Shown piece by piece: positions 35,776 to 45,378 of a stretch of 64,000 nucleotides of DNA. The stretch is from Neobacillus cucumis. Lineage in GTDB: Bacteria > Bacillota > Bacilli > Bacillales_B > DSM-18226. The position numbers were made by a program, and so were the translations under genes. Each line of letters starts with the position of its first letter. Within the stretch, counting starts at the first letter, position 1. The DNA lies in the NCBI RefSeq assembly GCF_023715505.1, contig NZ_JAMBOH010000007.1, positions 213,807 to 277,806 of the forward strand, given 5' to 3'. The notes under the pieces were generated by a model that saw only the letters and a list, made by a program, of their open reading frames with translations, was not told the DNA's origin and did no database searches.

Positions 35776-36612
35776 ATGAGTAAAAAAATTGGATTTGTAG
35801 GATTAGGAACAATGGGCTTCCCGATGGCCGTTAATTTAAACAAAGCTGGTTTTGAAGTAATCGGTTATGATGCCTTTAAAGGTGTTTATGAGAAAGCAAG
35901 TGCTGCTGGAATAACAATGGTAGAAACTTTAAAAGAAGTGGCGGAACAAGCTGACGAAGCGATTATCTCAATGGTTCGTGACTATGCCCAAAATGTTGAC
36001 GTCATTTTTGGTGAAAACGGTCTATTATCTGCTCAACCTAAAGATAAAACTATCATTGTCATGAGTACACTTGACCCTGATACTATGAATCAATTAGGCA
36101 AAAAAGTCGAAGAGGAAAGTGATTTGAAATTAATTAGCGCTGCGGTAAGTGGTGGTGCTTCAGGTGCTCAAGCTGGAACATTATCGATTATGACATCCGG
36201 TTCAGAAGACATTGTGAAATCCTTCCAACCATACTTTGATGCGATTGGGTCCAATATATTCTACTATGGCGGGAATCCAGGCAACAGCCAAGTAGCAAAA
36301 TTAGTTAATAACATGATTCTAGGTATTAACATGAATGCTCTAGCTGAAGGACTTAAATTAGGAAAACACTATAACTTACCTCAACAAGAGTTATTAAACT
36401 TGTTACATGTTAGTACAGGTGATAGCTGGGTAGTTAGAAATTGGAAGGATGTGTCTGAATGGACAGCAGACACTGCCTTGGCTGTTTTACTTAAAGACTT
36501 AAAGGCGGCTTATAACGAAGGGCTTAAACACAATGTAACTTTACCATTCAATGCCTTATCATCTACACAATTATTTGATTCTATGGGAAAAGAGAAACCA
36601 GAAGCCAAATAA
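35776..36612 (+). CDS. NAD(P)-dependent beta-hydroxyacid dehydrogenase (3-hydroxyisobutyrate dehydrogenase family)
   Basis: A 278-residue enzyme with the Rossmann start KKIGFVGLGTMGFPMAVNL, the substrate-binding SAAVSGGASGAQAGTL, and the catalytic-lysine helix NSQVAKLVNNMILG. The family oxidises 3-hydroxyisobutyrate, tartronate semialdehyde or related acids. AGGAGG precedes the ATG. Its upstream region is the duplicated LysR promoter region, suggesting it was once divergent from a LysR gene. Substrate unknown. Confidence 0.9.
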   Translation: MSKKIGFVGLGTMGFPMAVNLNKAGFEVIGYDAFKGVYEKASAAGITMVETLKEVAEQADEAIISMVRDYAQNVDVIFGENGLLSAQPKDKTIIVMSTLDPDTMNQLGKKVEEESDLKLISAAVSGGASGAQAGTLSIMTSGSEDIVKSFQPYFDAIGSNIFYYGGNPGNSQVAKLVNNMILGINMNALAEGLKLGKHYNLPQQELLNLLHVSTGDSWVVRNWKDVSEWTADTALAVLLKDLKAAYNEGLKHNVTLPFNALSSTQLFDSMGKEKPEAK

Positions 36613-36703
36613 TTGAGAATAAAGCTACCACTTCATTGAATTAAATAAGGTTGCTGTTCCAGTACTAAACAACCATATCGACCTTAAAGAAAAGGAAACG
36701 GCA

Positions 36704-36755
36704 AGCAGCCCCAACCACAAGATGAAAATTGTGTTTTCGGAGCTGCTTTTTTTCT
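36704..36755 (+). terminator. Terminator after the hydroxyacid dehydrogenase gene
   Basis: AGCAGC pairs with GCTGCT across a long, partly paired loop (ACAA/TTGT inside), followed by a run of seven T. Confidence 0.65.
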
Positions 36756-36790
36756 TTCCTTCCTTTATGTTTTTGTTTGCAATTATCCTC

Positions 36791-37567
36791 TTACATTCCT
36801 TTAAAGAGAGCCTGCCTTTTATCTAGAAATGCTTGTGTCCCCTCTTGTTTATCCTGAGACCCAAACAATACGGACTGTGCCAGTTTTTCAATCACAAGCG
36901 CCGTGTCCATATTAGCATCAAATCCATGATTAATAACGAGTTTGACCATTCTGACAGCAAACGGTCCCTTTGCTAAAATCTTTTCAGCTTTCGCTTTTAC
37001 CGCCTGCCACAATTCTTCCATCGGAACGGCCCTAGAAACTAACCCAATATCCTCTGCCTGCTTGGCTGTTAACATTTCGCCAGTCAAAATCATATCTACT
37101 GCTCTTCCCTTTCCTATGATTCGGGCTAAGCGCTGCGTTCCTCCCGCTCCGGGAATGATGGATAAATTAAGTTCCGGGAGCCCGAATTTTGCATGATCAG
37201 CAGCGATACGAATATCACAGGCCATTGCCAGTTCACAGCCCCCACCCAATGCGAATCCGTTAATAGCGGCAATCGTTACTTTGTTACAATTTTCGATTCT
37301 GCGGTAAACACCGGACATCCCAGGAATGAGAGCATCTAATGGCTGCTTTTCTCTTAGCTGCCTGATATCAGCTCCAGCCGCAAATGATTTTTCCCCAGCT
37401 CCCGTAATAACGATTACGCCTACTCCTTCATCATTTTCCAGAGTTTCCAAAGCACAGCTTATTTCCGTCAAGGTTTGAGCATCCAATGCATTCCTGACTT
37501 CCGGTCGGTTGAGCTTAATAATCCCAATTTGTTCTTCTAGTTCTACTAAAATATTTTGATATTCCAT
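36791..37567 (-). CDS. Enoyl-CoA hydratase (crotonase)
   Basis: A 258-residue crotonase. The oxyanion hole fits AAGADIRQL and FALGGGCELAMACD; the two catalytic glutamates fit GGCE and LPELNLSIIPGAGGTQRL. It hydrates 2-enoyl-CoA to 3-hydroxyacyl-CoA. I use the second start (ATG): AAGGAG touches the upstream GTG but is about 11 bases from the ATG. It is the last gene of the leftward beta-oxidation run, 115 bases after the FadF-like gene. Confidence 0.93.
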   Translation of the reverse strand: MEYQNILVELEEQIGIIKLNRPEVRNALDAQTLTEISCALETLENDEGVGVIVITGAGEKSFAAGADIRQLREKQPLDALIPGMSGVYRRIENCNKVTIAAINGFALGGGCELAMACDIRIAADHAKFGLPELNLSIIPGAGGTQRLARIIGKGRAVDMILTGEMLTAKQAEDIGLVSRAVPMEELWQAVKAKAEKILAKGPFAVRMVKLVINHGFDANMDTALVIEKLAQSVLFGSQDKQEGTQAFLDKRQALFKGM

Positions 37568-37682
37568 TTTAAGATTCACTCCTTGATTGAAAAGGGTCTT
37601 TAGTACAATGCAACAAGATCACTTTTCCTGTTGTATTGATAGAAATAGCTGCTCATTTTATATGAGCACTCCTTGCAAACTA

Positions 37683-39755
37683 CTATCCCGCCAATGAACG
37701 TTCAACAATCTCCGCTATATCCATTGTTCTAACTTGTTCTTCTGCTTCTTTTGCTTTCGTCCCATCGGTTAACATGGTCAAGCAGTACGGACAATTACTC
37801 CCGATCATCGTTGGACTAAGCCCGAGCGCTTGTTCGACACGTTCTACGTTAATCCGTTTCCCCTGGGTTTCCTCTATCCACATTCTGCCGCCGCCGGCTC
37901 CACAGCACATGGCGTTTTCTTTATTCCGTTCCATCTCTAAGATTTTTACGCCGGGAACAGATTTAAGTATGTTTCGTGGGATATCATAGATATTGTTATA
38001 GCGGCCAAGATAACAGGAATCATGATAGGCAATTGCTTCCTTGACCTCCTTCACCGGCTTAATCCGGCCTTCCTGGATCCACGTCCAAATCAACTCAGTA
38101 TGGTGATAAACCTCCGCTTCCAAACCAAACTCGGGATATTCATGTTTAAAGGTGTTAAAAGCGTGAGGATCGATGGTTACGATTTTCTTCACACCATAGG
38201 CCTGAAAGTTAGCAATATTCTCCTGGCATAATTGCTGAAATAAGAATTCATTCCCCATTCTACGTGCTGTATCTCCAGAATTTCGCTCTTCGTTACCAAG
38301 AATGGCAAAGTTAATACCTGCCTTGTTCATAATTTTCGCAAATGACTGCACAATCTTTTGACTTCTTTTATCAAAAGATCCCATCGATCCAACCCAAAAC
38401 AGATATTCAAATTCTTCTATCTCATTGACCGTTGGAACATGGATATCTTCACGCTCCTCGCGCCACTTGATACGCTCCTTCCGATTAATTCCCCATGGAT
38501 TGCTTTGCCGCTCAATATTTTGAAAATAACGTGCAGCCTCATGAGGCATACTGCCTTCGGTCATCACCAAGAAACGCCTCAAATCAATGATTTTATCCAC
38601 ATGTTCGTTAGCCACCGGACATTGGTCCTCACAATTCCGGCATGTCGTACAAGCCCATAATTCTTCCTCGGTAATTACATCTCCGATCAAATTAGGCATT
38701 TCAACTGTTGATGCCGTTTCCTGTGCAGCGGGTCCAGCTGTTAATGAAGGGGCTAATGCAGAAGTGCCGGAAACAAAACTAGGCAGCCATAGACTACGGG
38801 AAGTAATGGAGGCTCCTGTCTCTGTTAAATGATCCCTCATCTTAACGATCAGGTGCATGGGAGATAATGTCTTCCCGGTTACTGAAGCCGGGCACATATT
38901 TGTACAGCGCCCGCATTCTGCACATGCATACAAATCGATTAGCTGCTGTTGGGTAAAATTCTCAATTTTACCGACCCCGTATTCCTCTACTGCTTCGTCT
39001 TCAAAATCGATCTTTCTCAATTTTCCAACAGGACCGACCTCCTTGAAAAAGATATTAAACATCGCGAACAATTCATGCGCTTGCTTCGACTGCGGTACAA
39101 ACACCATGAAAGATAACACGGTTAACAGATGCAGCCACCAAAATACGTAGAACAGTACGGTACCTGCCGTCTCTCCAATGCCGGAGAACGCTGCCGTAAT
39201 CACTCCGGAGAATGGAGCATGGGAGAAATCGGGACTTTGCCCCAGCATAATCTTTTCAAATCCCAACGTAAGCAGGATCTCTAGTGTCAGCGTAATGAGA
39301 GCAATAATAACAAACGCAGCTTTGGCATCCCGCTTCAATTGCAACCGCTTCAGCTTCTCAATATAACGGCGATAAAAAGCATATATCATCGCACACAACA
39401 TGAGGAATACAGTCCACTCCTGCAAGAGACTGAAATATTTATAGGCGCCGCCGAAAGGGAATTCATAACCTCTGATAAATCCCTTTATAATGATTTCAAC
39501 GAGTCCTACCTGGATGATAAAAAAACCATAAAACAATATTAAGTGCATAAGACCGCTTTTCTTGTCCTTAAACAATTTTCGCTGGCCAAACACATTCACT
39601 AACACCGCATTGATTCGTTCTTTGAGGTTGGGCTCAAAATCAACTTTTTTACCAAGCTTCACAAACAAATATCGGCTGTAAATGAGTTGGGCAAACAGAT
39701 AAACCGCATATCCTGTCACGGCTAGGAAAGCAAGAAAATTCAGCAGTAATAACAT
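37683..39755 (-). CDS. fadF: FadF-like iron-sulfur membrane reductase (electron acceptor for acyl-CoA dehydrogenase/ETF)
   Basis: About 690 residues. Several N-terminal membrane helices (about 1-230) form a cytochrome-b-like module, followed by two [4Fe-4S] ferredoxin motifs, CAECGRCTNMCP and CTTCRNCEDQCP. Two CCG-type domains follow, with CYLGRYNNIYD and MCCGAGGGRMW. This is the architecture of Bacillus FadF (YwjF) and mycobacterial EtfD, thought to carry electrons from reduced ETF to the quinone pool. GGAGG lies 7 bases before the chosen ATG. Its place beside etfBA and an acyl-CoA dehydrogenase supports that role. Confidence 0.9.
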   Translation of the reverse strand: MLLLLNFLAFLAVTGYAVYLFAQLIYSRYLFVKLGKKVDFEPNLKERINAVLVNVFGQRKLFKDKKSGLMHLILFYGFFIIQVGLVEIIIKGFIRGYEFPFGGAYKYFSLLQEWTVFLMLCAMIYAFYRRYIEKLKRLQLKRDAKAAFVIIALITLTLEILLTLGFEKIMLGQSPDFSHAPFSGVITAAFSGIGETAGTVLFYVFWWLHLLTVLSFMVFVPQSKQAHELFAMFNIFFKEVGPVGKLRKIDFEDEAVEEYGVGKIENFTQQQLIDLYACAECGRCTNMCPASVTGKTLSPMHLIVKMRDHLTETGASITSRSLWLPSFVSGTSALAPSLTAGPAAQETASTVEMPNLIGDVITEEELWACTTCRNCEDQCPVANEHVDKIIDLRRFLVMTEGSMPHEAARYFQNIERQSNPWGINRKERIKWREEREDIHVPTVNEIEEFEYLFWVGSMGSFDKRSQKIVQSFAKIMNKAGINFAILGNEERNSGDTARRMGNEFLFQQLCQENIANFQAYGVKKIVTIDPHAFNTFKHEYPEFGLEAEVYHHTELIWTWIQEGRIKPVKEVKEAIAYHDSCYLGRYNNIYDIPRNILKSVPGVKILEMERNKENAMCCGAGGGRMWIEETQGKRINVERVEQALGLSPTMIGSNCPYCLTMLTDGTKAKEAEEQVRTMDIAEIVERSLAG

Positions 39756-39901
39756 CCTGTTACCTCCATTGTTCATTCTTAGTCAGTTTCGATTACGTTC
39801 CAGATTAAATAATAATAGAAAAAAAGATTAGAACTTTTATATTGGCGGGAAATTATTCTATTACCCATATCATATTGTAAGGAGATACTAGGTTTGAGGA
39901 T

Positions 39902-39932
39902 AAGTCCCCACTTATTCTTTAAGAGGGGACTT
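39902..39932. terminator. Hairpin between etfA and the fadF-like gene
   Basis: AAGTCCCC and GGGGACTT pair around a 15-base loop in the 221-base gap between the genes. There is no strong T run, so it may be an mRNA processing or partial termination point. Confidence 0.4.
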
Positions 39933-39976
39933 AAATAACCGTCATTTTTCAACATACATATCCTGTAGCTTGATAG

Positions 39977-40948
39977 TTAACAAGGAACCACTACTTTTTT
40001 AAATTCTTCCGTTAAAAGAGGCACCACTTCGAACAAATCGCCAACTATTCCGTAGTCCGCTACTTGGAAAATCGGAGCTTCCGGATCCTTGTTGATGGCC
40101 ACAATAACTTTAGAATTGGACATTCCAGCCAAATGCTGAATGGCACCGGAAATCCCGCAAGCTATATATAAATCGGGAGTTACCACTTTTCCTGTTTGTC
40201 CAATTTGTAAAGCATAATCACAAAACTCAGCATCACATGCTCCTCGTGAAGCTCCGACTGCGCCGCCTAAAACTTCAGCTAATTCCTGAAGAGGTTTGAA
40301 TCCATCCTTGCTTTTCACGCCGCGGCCGCCGGATATGATTACTTTTGCTTCACTCAAATCCACTCCACTAGACGTTTTGCGAACGATTTCTTTAACAATT
40401 GTTCGTAAATCTTTAATAACCGGCTGGAATGGAACAACCTCAGCAACGACAGGGTTTTCTTGTATCTCAAAGTTATTCGGCCTTAGTGTGGCAAACACCT
40501 TACCCTGGTTAAATGCCTTCTTTTGAAAAGCCTTCCCTGCATAAATAGGACGAGTAAAGATGATGTCGCCATTCTCCAAATCTGCCCCTGTGCAGTCTGA
40601 AGCGAGTCCAGCACCTAATCTTGCAGCCACTCTTGGAGCCACGTCTTTTCCAATGGCTGTATGTCCCATGAGAATGACTTCGGCCTGCACTTCCTCAATG
40701 ACCTGACATAATGCCTGGGTGTATGCATCGGTTGTATAGGTTTCCAGGGCTGCGTCTTCCAGAACATATACTTTATCGGATCCGTATTGACTTACTTCCT
40801 TTATAAATTCAGTTGCTCCTGTACCAAATAACACGGCAGTGACTTTACCTCCATTCGCCAGCTGCCTGGCTGATGTCAAGGCTTCAAAAGAGACATTGCG
40901 AAGCTTTCCATCTTTGCTTTCTACAAAAACAAGTACATTTTTACTCAT
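39977..40948 (-). CDS. etfA: Electron transfer flavoprotein, alpha subunit
   Basis: A 323-residue ETF alpha. The N-terminal half starts SKNVLVFVESKDGKLRNVSFEAL; the C-terminal FAD domain has KVIISGGRGVKSKDGFKPL, VGASRGACDAEF, QIGQTGKVVTPDLYIACGISGAIQHLAGM and the end NKDPEAPIFQVADYGIVGD. It receives electrons from acyl-CoA dehydrogenase with EtfB. It starts 26 bases after the etfB stop, with GGAGG upstream. Confidence 0.98.
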   Translation of the reverse strand: MSKNVLVFVESKDGKLRNVSFEALTSARQLANGGKVTAVLFGTGATEFIKEVSQYGSDKVYVLEDAALETYTTDAYTQALCQVIEEVQAEVILMGHTAIGKDVAPRVAARLGAGLASDCTGADLENGDIIFTRPIYAGKAFQKKAFNQGKVFATLRPNNFEIQENPVVAEVVPFQPVIKDLRTIVKEIVRKTSSGVDLSEAKVIISGGRGVKSKDGFKPLQELAEVLGGAVGASRGACDAEFCDYALQIGQTGKVVTPDLYIACGISGAIQHLAGMSNSKVIVAINKDPEAPIFQVADYGIVGDLFEVVPLLTEEFKKVVVPC

Positions 40949-40974
40949 GTGATTTTCCCTCCATAATAACCTAA

Positions 40975-41739
40975 TCAGACTACTTTTGCTTCACTGCGAA
41001 GCAGATTAACAAGGTCATGAACTTGTTGGCCAATTTCGCCTTCTAAAACTTTTCCTGCTTGTTTTTTTGGCGGCAAATATTGATCTTGAATAGTTGTTCG
41101 ATTAGTTAAGTCATCTTCAGATAACTCCAGATCCTCTAATGTGAAAAGTTCAAGAGGCTTTTTCTTTGCTTTCATAATCCCTGGCAGGGAAGGATAACGC
41201 GGCTCGTTTAATCCTTGTTGAGCTGTTGCCAGGAATGGGAGATTTACTTCAATCACTTCTACATCTCCCTCAATATCACGTTGGACGATTGCCTTACTGC
41301 CATCAAGAGAGAGTTTGGTAATCGCTGCGACTTGAGGGATACCTAATTCTTCAGCCACCCGAATGGCGACTTGGCCTGATCCGGAATCTACCGCCATATT
41401 TCCTCCGAACACTAAATCGTATTCCTGCCCTTTAATTGCCGCTTTGATGATTTTGGCGATGGCATACTCGTCTGCCTCTTCCTCCAATTCAACGAAGATC
41501 CCTTTGTCTGCTCCCATAGCAAGTGCTGTTCTCAAAACGCTCTCAGATCGAGCCGCCCCAACCGTCAATACAGTTATTTCTGCCCCTGAATCTTCCTTGA
41601 TTTTAACGGCTTCTTCAACTGCATACTCATCGTACGGATTAAGGATAAACTCTACATTTTCCTCACTAATTTTTCCATTTTGGATCACAATTTTCTCTTC
41701 CGTATCAAAGGTCTGTTTCACTAAAACTAAAATATTCAT
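40975..41739 (-). CDS. etfB: Electron transfer flavoprotein, beta subunit
   Basis: A 254-residue ETF beta: MNILVLVKQTFDTEEKI, LNPYDEYAVEEAVKIKE and the AMP-binding VFGGNMAVDSGSGQVAIRVAEELGIPQV. It forms the heterodimer with EtfA. TAGGAGG precedes the ATG; it follows the acyl-CoA dehydrogenase by 27 bases in the same operon. Confidence 0.98.
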   Translation of the reverse strand: MNILVLVKQTFDTEEKIVIQNGKISEENVEFILNPYDEYAVEEAVKIKEDSGAEITVLTVGAARSESVLRTALAMGADKGIFVELEEEADEYAIAKIIKAAIKGQEYDLVFGGNMAVDSGSGQVAIRVAEELGIPQVAAITKLSLDGSKAIVQRDIEGDVEVIEVNLPFLATAQQGLNEPRYPSLPGIMKAKKKPLELFTLEDLELSEDDLTNRTTIQDQYLPPKKQAGKVLEGEIGQQVHDLVNLLRSEAKVV

Positions 41740-41766
41740 ATTCTGAAATCCTCCTATTCTACAAAT

Positions 41767-42915
41767 TTAGAGATATTCCCGTTTTAACTGCGCTGCAATA
41801 ATATTTTTCTGGATTTCGGATGTACCTTCGTAAATCTTGGTTATTCTTGCATCCCGATAGAAACGTTCCACAGGGAATTCAGCAATATAACCAATTCCCC
41901 CATGAATCTGCACGGCTTTATCTGCGACACGATTATAAACCTCTGAACCGAGCAGTTTTACCATGGCCGCTTCCTTAATGACCTTCATCTCTTGGTCTAC
42001 CATCCAGGCCACTCGGTAGGTCATGCTTCTTAAGGCTTCTATCTCAAGAGCCATGTCAGCTAAATAATGTTGAATAATTTGTTGTTCAAAAATCGGTTTG
42101 CCAAACTGAATTCTTGAATTTGCATGTTGAATAGACATTTCTAACAGTTTATCGCAAGAGCCTAGGTTTCTTGCTGCAAGCCCTGCCCGGCCATTGGCAA
42201 GTATTTTTAAAGCATTAACATACCCTTGTCCCTCTTGACCAAGCACATTTTCTACAGGGACTTCACAATCCTCAAAGAAAATTTCAGCGGAATGGGATCC
42301 GTGAAGACCCATTTTCTTTTCTTTTTTTCCGACTGTGAACCCAGGAAAGTCTTTCTCTACGATAAAGGAGGTAATTCCTTTTGCTCCTTTTGATGGATCT
42401 GTTACGGCCATAACCGTAAAGACATCCGCGATAGGCGCGTTGGTAATGTAATGTTTGCTCCCATTTAAGATATATTTATCTCCTTTTCTTACCGCGGTTG
42501 TTTTCAGGTTCGTTGCATGTGATCCAGCACTAGGTTCTGTCAAAGCAAAGGCACCGATCATTTCCCCTCTTGCCATTCTTGGCAAATATTTCCTCTTTTG
42601 TTCTTCATTTCCCATCTCTACGATCCCAACAGAACCGATCCCTGTATGGGCACCGATGACGGTGGTATATCCATTATGTGTTCTGCCTAATTCCTCGTAA
42701 ATCGCACACTTGCCAACCATTCCGATTCCCGTTCCGCCGTATTCTTCCGGGATGCTTAATCCAAACAAGCCCATTTCCTTAGACATGTTCATAATTTTTT
42801 CAGGAATTTCATCCTTTTCTTCAATTTTCATTGCAAGCGGATCTACTTCGTTATCAACAAAATCGCGAATACTTTGTTTTAAAAATTTAATATCCTCAGA
42901 TAATTGGAAGTTCAT
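41767..42915 (-). CDS. Acyl-CoA dehydrogenase
   Basis: A 382-residue acyl-CoA dehydrogenase. Visible family signatures are GAFALTEPSAGSHATNLKTTA, the FAD-contacting YITNAPIADVFTV, and the C-terminal QIHGGIGYIAEFPVERFYRDARITKIYEGTSEIQKNII with the catalytic-base Glu in YEGT. It makes the first double bond in acyl-CoA, passing electrons to EtfBA. The start is the ATG after GGAAGGAAAGTGG; a 16-residue upstream extension is discarded. The chain length preference is not readable; short to medium is plausible from the length and style. Confidence 0.95.
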   Translation of the reverse strand: MNFQLSEDIKFLKQSIRDFVDNEVDPLAMKIEEKDEIPEKIMNMSKEMGLFGLSIPEEYGGTGIGMVGKCAIYEELGRTHNGYTTVIGAHTGIGSVGIVEMGNEEQKRKYLPRMARGEMIGAFALTEPSAGSHATNLKTTAVRKGDKYILNGSKHYITNAPIADVFTVMAVTDPSKGAKGITSFIVEKDFPGFTVGKKEKKMGLHGSHSAEIFFEDCEVPVENVLGQEGQGYVNALKILANGRAGLAARNLGSCDKLLEMSIQHANSRIQFGKPIFEQQIIQHYLADMALEIEALRSMTYRVAWMVDQEMKVIKEAAMVKLLGSEVYNRVADKAVQIHGGIGYIAEFPVERFYRDARITKIYEGTSEIQKNIIAAQLKREYL

Positions 42916-42940
42916 AATTTCCACTTTCCTTCCTACTCTA

Positions 42941-43798
42941 TTATTTTTTATTAGTGTAATCAAAAAATCCCCGGCCAGATTTCCTTCCTAATCGCCCTGC
43001 TTTAACATATTTCACAAGCAAAGGGGATGGACGATACTTTTCTCCTAATTGATGATACAGATATTCCATATTTCGTAAGCGGCTGTCCAATCCTACAAGA
43101 TCTGCCAATTCCAGTGGACCCATCGGATGATTTAAACCATACTTAAGGGCTTTATCAATGTCTTCGGCTGATGCCACTCCTTCCATCAGCATGTTCATGG
43201 CTTCATTTCCAATTAGACAATTCATTCGGCTTGTTACAAAACCAGGAAACTCATTGACTTCAACTGTTACTTTCCCCATCTTTTCCGCTACTTGTTTGAC
43301 CACTTCTACTGTCGCATCAGATGTATCCAATCCTCGAATAACCTCGATTAATTTCATGCGATGAACAGGGTTAAAGAAGTGCATTGCGATACATTGATCA
43401 GGCCTTCCCGTTGCGGCTGCAATTTCGGTCGGACTCATTGTGGATGTATTTGTAGCCAGGATCACATGTGCTGGTGCCAACTCATCTAGTTGCTTAAAGA
43501 TATTGATTTTCAACTCCATAATTTCTAAGGCCGCTTCGATGACCAAGTCGGTTTGACTTACAGCTTCCTGCAGCTCAGTGGTATAAGAAAGATTTTTCTT
43601 TGCGTCAGCCCCCTGTTCCAATTGGACGAATCCTTTTTCCACACTTTTTTTTATCAACGTTTCGATATATTCTCTGGCGTTTTCAATCGCTTCGTTAGAG
43701 ATGTCTTGTAAAGTTACTTCAAATCCAGCTAATGCAGCGGAATAGGCGATTCCTCGTCCCATAGTGCCACCGCCAATCACTGTGATATGATTAATCAT
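42941..43798 (-). CDS. 3-hydroxyacyl-CoA (3-hydroxybutyryl-CoA) dehydrogenase
   Basis: A 285-residue enzyme: NAD motif VIGGGTMGRGIAYSAALAGFEV; catalytic His in AMHFFNPVHRMKLIEVI; C-terminal domain with PGFVTSRMNCLIGNEAMNML. It oxidises 3-hydroxyacyl-CoA to 3-ketoacyl-CoA. The start is MINHITV after GGGAGG. It lies 157 bases after the thiolase and 25 before the acyl-CoA dehydrogenase. Confidence 0.95.
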   Translation of the reverse strand: MINHITVIGGGTMGRGIAYSAALAGFEVTLQDISNEAIENAREYIETLIKKSVEKGFVQLEQGADAKKNLSYTTELQEAVSQTDLVIEAALEIMELKINIFKQLDELAPAHVILATNTSTMSPTEIAAATGRPDQCIAMHFFNPVHRMKLIEVIRGLDTSDATVEVVKQVAEKMGKVTVEVNEFPGFVTSRMNCLIGNEAMNMLMEGVASAEDIDKALKYGLNHPMGPLELADLVGLDSRLRNMEYLYHQLGEKYRPSPLLVKYVKAGRLGRKSGRGFFDYTNKK

Positions 43799-43834
43799 TT
43801 TAAACCCTCCCAGCATTTTATAATATTCATTATC

Positions 43835-43866
43835 TCATATACGGAATGTATATATCATATACGGAA
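43835..43866. promoter_or_regulatory. Tandem TCATATACGGAA repeat upstream of the hydroxyacyl-CoA dehydrogenase gene
   Basis: TCATATACGGAA occurs at 43835-43846 and again at 43855-43866, exactly 20 bases apart (two helical turns). Its position 40-70 bases before the gene suggests an operator within the beta-oxidation operon. Confidence 0.45.
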
Positions 43867-43955
43867 CAATATTTCCAAAAAAAATTATATTAACCTCTCA
43901 TATAATCCGGTCTTGCATTTTTTCTACTAATCTTTCCACTTCTATATAATTGACA

Positions 43956-45149
43956 CTAAACTTGCATATTTTCTACGATCGTTGTAATCCCCTGACCTCC
44001 TCCAATGCAGAGTGTGACTAATCCATACTTTTCTTCTCTTCGTTCCATTTCGTGCAATAGTTTTGTCAATAGAATGGCACCTGTAGCTCCAAGAGGATGA
44101 CCTAATGCAATGGCCCCGCCATTAACATTTACTCTTTCCAAATCTAAATGAAGTTCCTTTATCACAGCAAGAGCTTGAGCAGCAAAGGCTTCATTCAATT
44201 CAATTAAACCGATATCATCTCTAGTGAGTCCAGCTATAGATAGCGCTTTCTTTGTGGCCTGCACTGGGCCAATCCCCATAATTTCCGGAGAAACCCCTGA
44301 AACAGCCTGAGCAATAATTTTTGCTTTTGGTTTAAAACCATACTCTTGTGCGGCGTCCTCCGACATCATTAAAACAGCAGAAGCCCCATCGTTTCGTCCA
44401 CTGCTATTTCCCGCAGTTACTGTACCGTTTTCTTTAAACACCGGTTTTAAATTTCCCATCTTTTCCAGACTGGTTAATCGCGGGTGCTCATCGATCTCAA
44501 AAGTCTTTACCTCTTTTCGTTGCTTGACTACATAAGGAACAATTTCCTTCCGAAACCGCTCATTCTGGATTGCTTTTTGTGCAAGTTCCTGACTGCGAAA
44601 GGCAAATTCATCCTGTTCTTTTCTCGATATTTTATACTGCTCGGCTAGATTTTCCGCCGTATATCCCATTGTGAGATTCCCATAGATCTCAATTGGCTGT
44701 GAACGCGGTTGGCTTTCCGTATTAGGATCGACAATCTCTCCATTTCCTGAACCGTATCCATAGCGAGCCTTTCTTATATAATAAGGTGCTGTGCTCATCG
44801 ATTCGGCACCGCCGGCTATGATGACATCTGATAACCCACCCATAATTTGCAAGGCTGCATTATTAATGGCCTGAAGTCCTGAACCGCATTGTCTGTGAAC
44901 GGTATAACCTGGGACCTCAACTGGTAGCCCTGCACGTAAAAGAGCCAATCGGGCAAGATTAGGGGAATCCGCGCTTTGTTTGGTCTGTCCTAAAATCACC
45001 TCTTCCACTTGATTTTTGTCAATTCCCGTTCGTGATACAATTTCTTCGATAACTTTTGCAGCAAGGAAGTCCACTTCTACATCTTTCAAGCTGCCTCCAA
45101 TTCGTCCCACCGCAGTACGTACTGAATCAATAATGACAACATTTCTCAA
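43956..45149 (-). CDS. Acetyl-CoA C-acetyltransferase (thiolase)
   Basis: A 397-residue thiolase: nucleophilic Cys in [18 protein letters not shown], the [15 protein letters not shown] block, His in [17 protein letters not shown] and Cys in LCIGGGQG. It cleaves 3-ketoacyl-CoA, or condenses two acetyl-CoA. The start is TTG, 7 bases after AGGAGG. First gene of the leftward operon, divergent from the IclR gene. Confidence 0.96.
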   Translation of the reverse strand: MRNVVIIDSVRTAVGRIGGSLKDVEVDFLAAKVIEEIVSRTGIDKNQVEEVILGQTKQSADSPNLARLALLRAGLPVEVPGYTVHRQCGSGLQAINNAALQIMGGLSDVIIAGGAESMSTAPYYIRKARYGYGSGNGEIVDPNTESQPRSQPIEIYGNLTMGYTAENLAEQYKISRKEQDEFAFRSQELAQKAIQNERFRKEIVPYVVKQRKEVKTFEIDEHPRLTSLEKMGNLKPVFKENGTVTAGNSSGRNDGASAVLMMSEDAAQEYGFKPKAKIIAQAVSGVSPEIMGIGPVQATKKALSIAGLTRDDIGLIELNEAFAAQALAVIKELHLDLERVNVNGGAIALGHPLGATGAILLTKLLHEMERREEKYGLVTLCIGGGQGITTIVENMQV

Positions 45150-45201
45150 TTTTCATCCTCCTCATACTTTTGGCCATTTAGGAATAAGTCTTACTGTTGG
45201 T

Positions 45202-45240
45202 TTGTTCCGCACCAGGAACAACATTCCCATCTTGGAACAA
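45202..45240. promoter_or_regulatory. Two palindromic operators between thiolase and IclR genes
   Basis: TTGTTCCGCACCAGGAACAA (45202-45221) is a perfect 7-bp inverted repeat with a 6-base centre. TTCC-N6-GGAA recurs at 45224-45237, its centre 19 bases away. This spacing is typical of paired dimer sites for IclR-family proteins, and the site lies in the divergent promoter. Confidence 0.65.
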
Positions 45241-45378
45241 TAATACTATTTATCTACCCTATAGGTCAATAGAATTTTTAGAAAATTATCAATATTGACA
45301 AACAGTAAGGTGAAAAATTATAATATAACCCAACTAAAACCTGTAAGGTGTACAGGAATTTTGAATAGGAGCTTGTTC

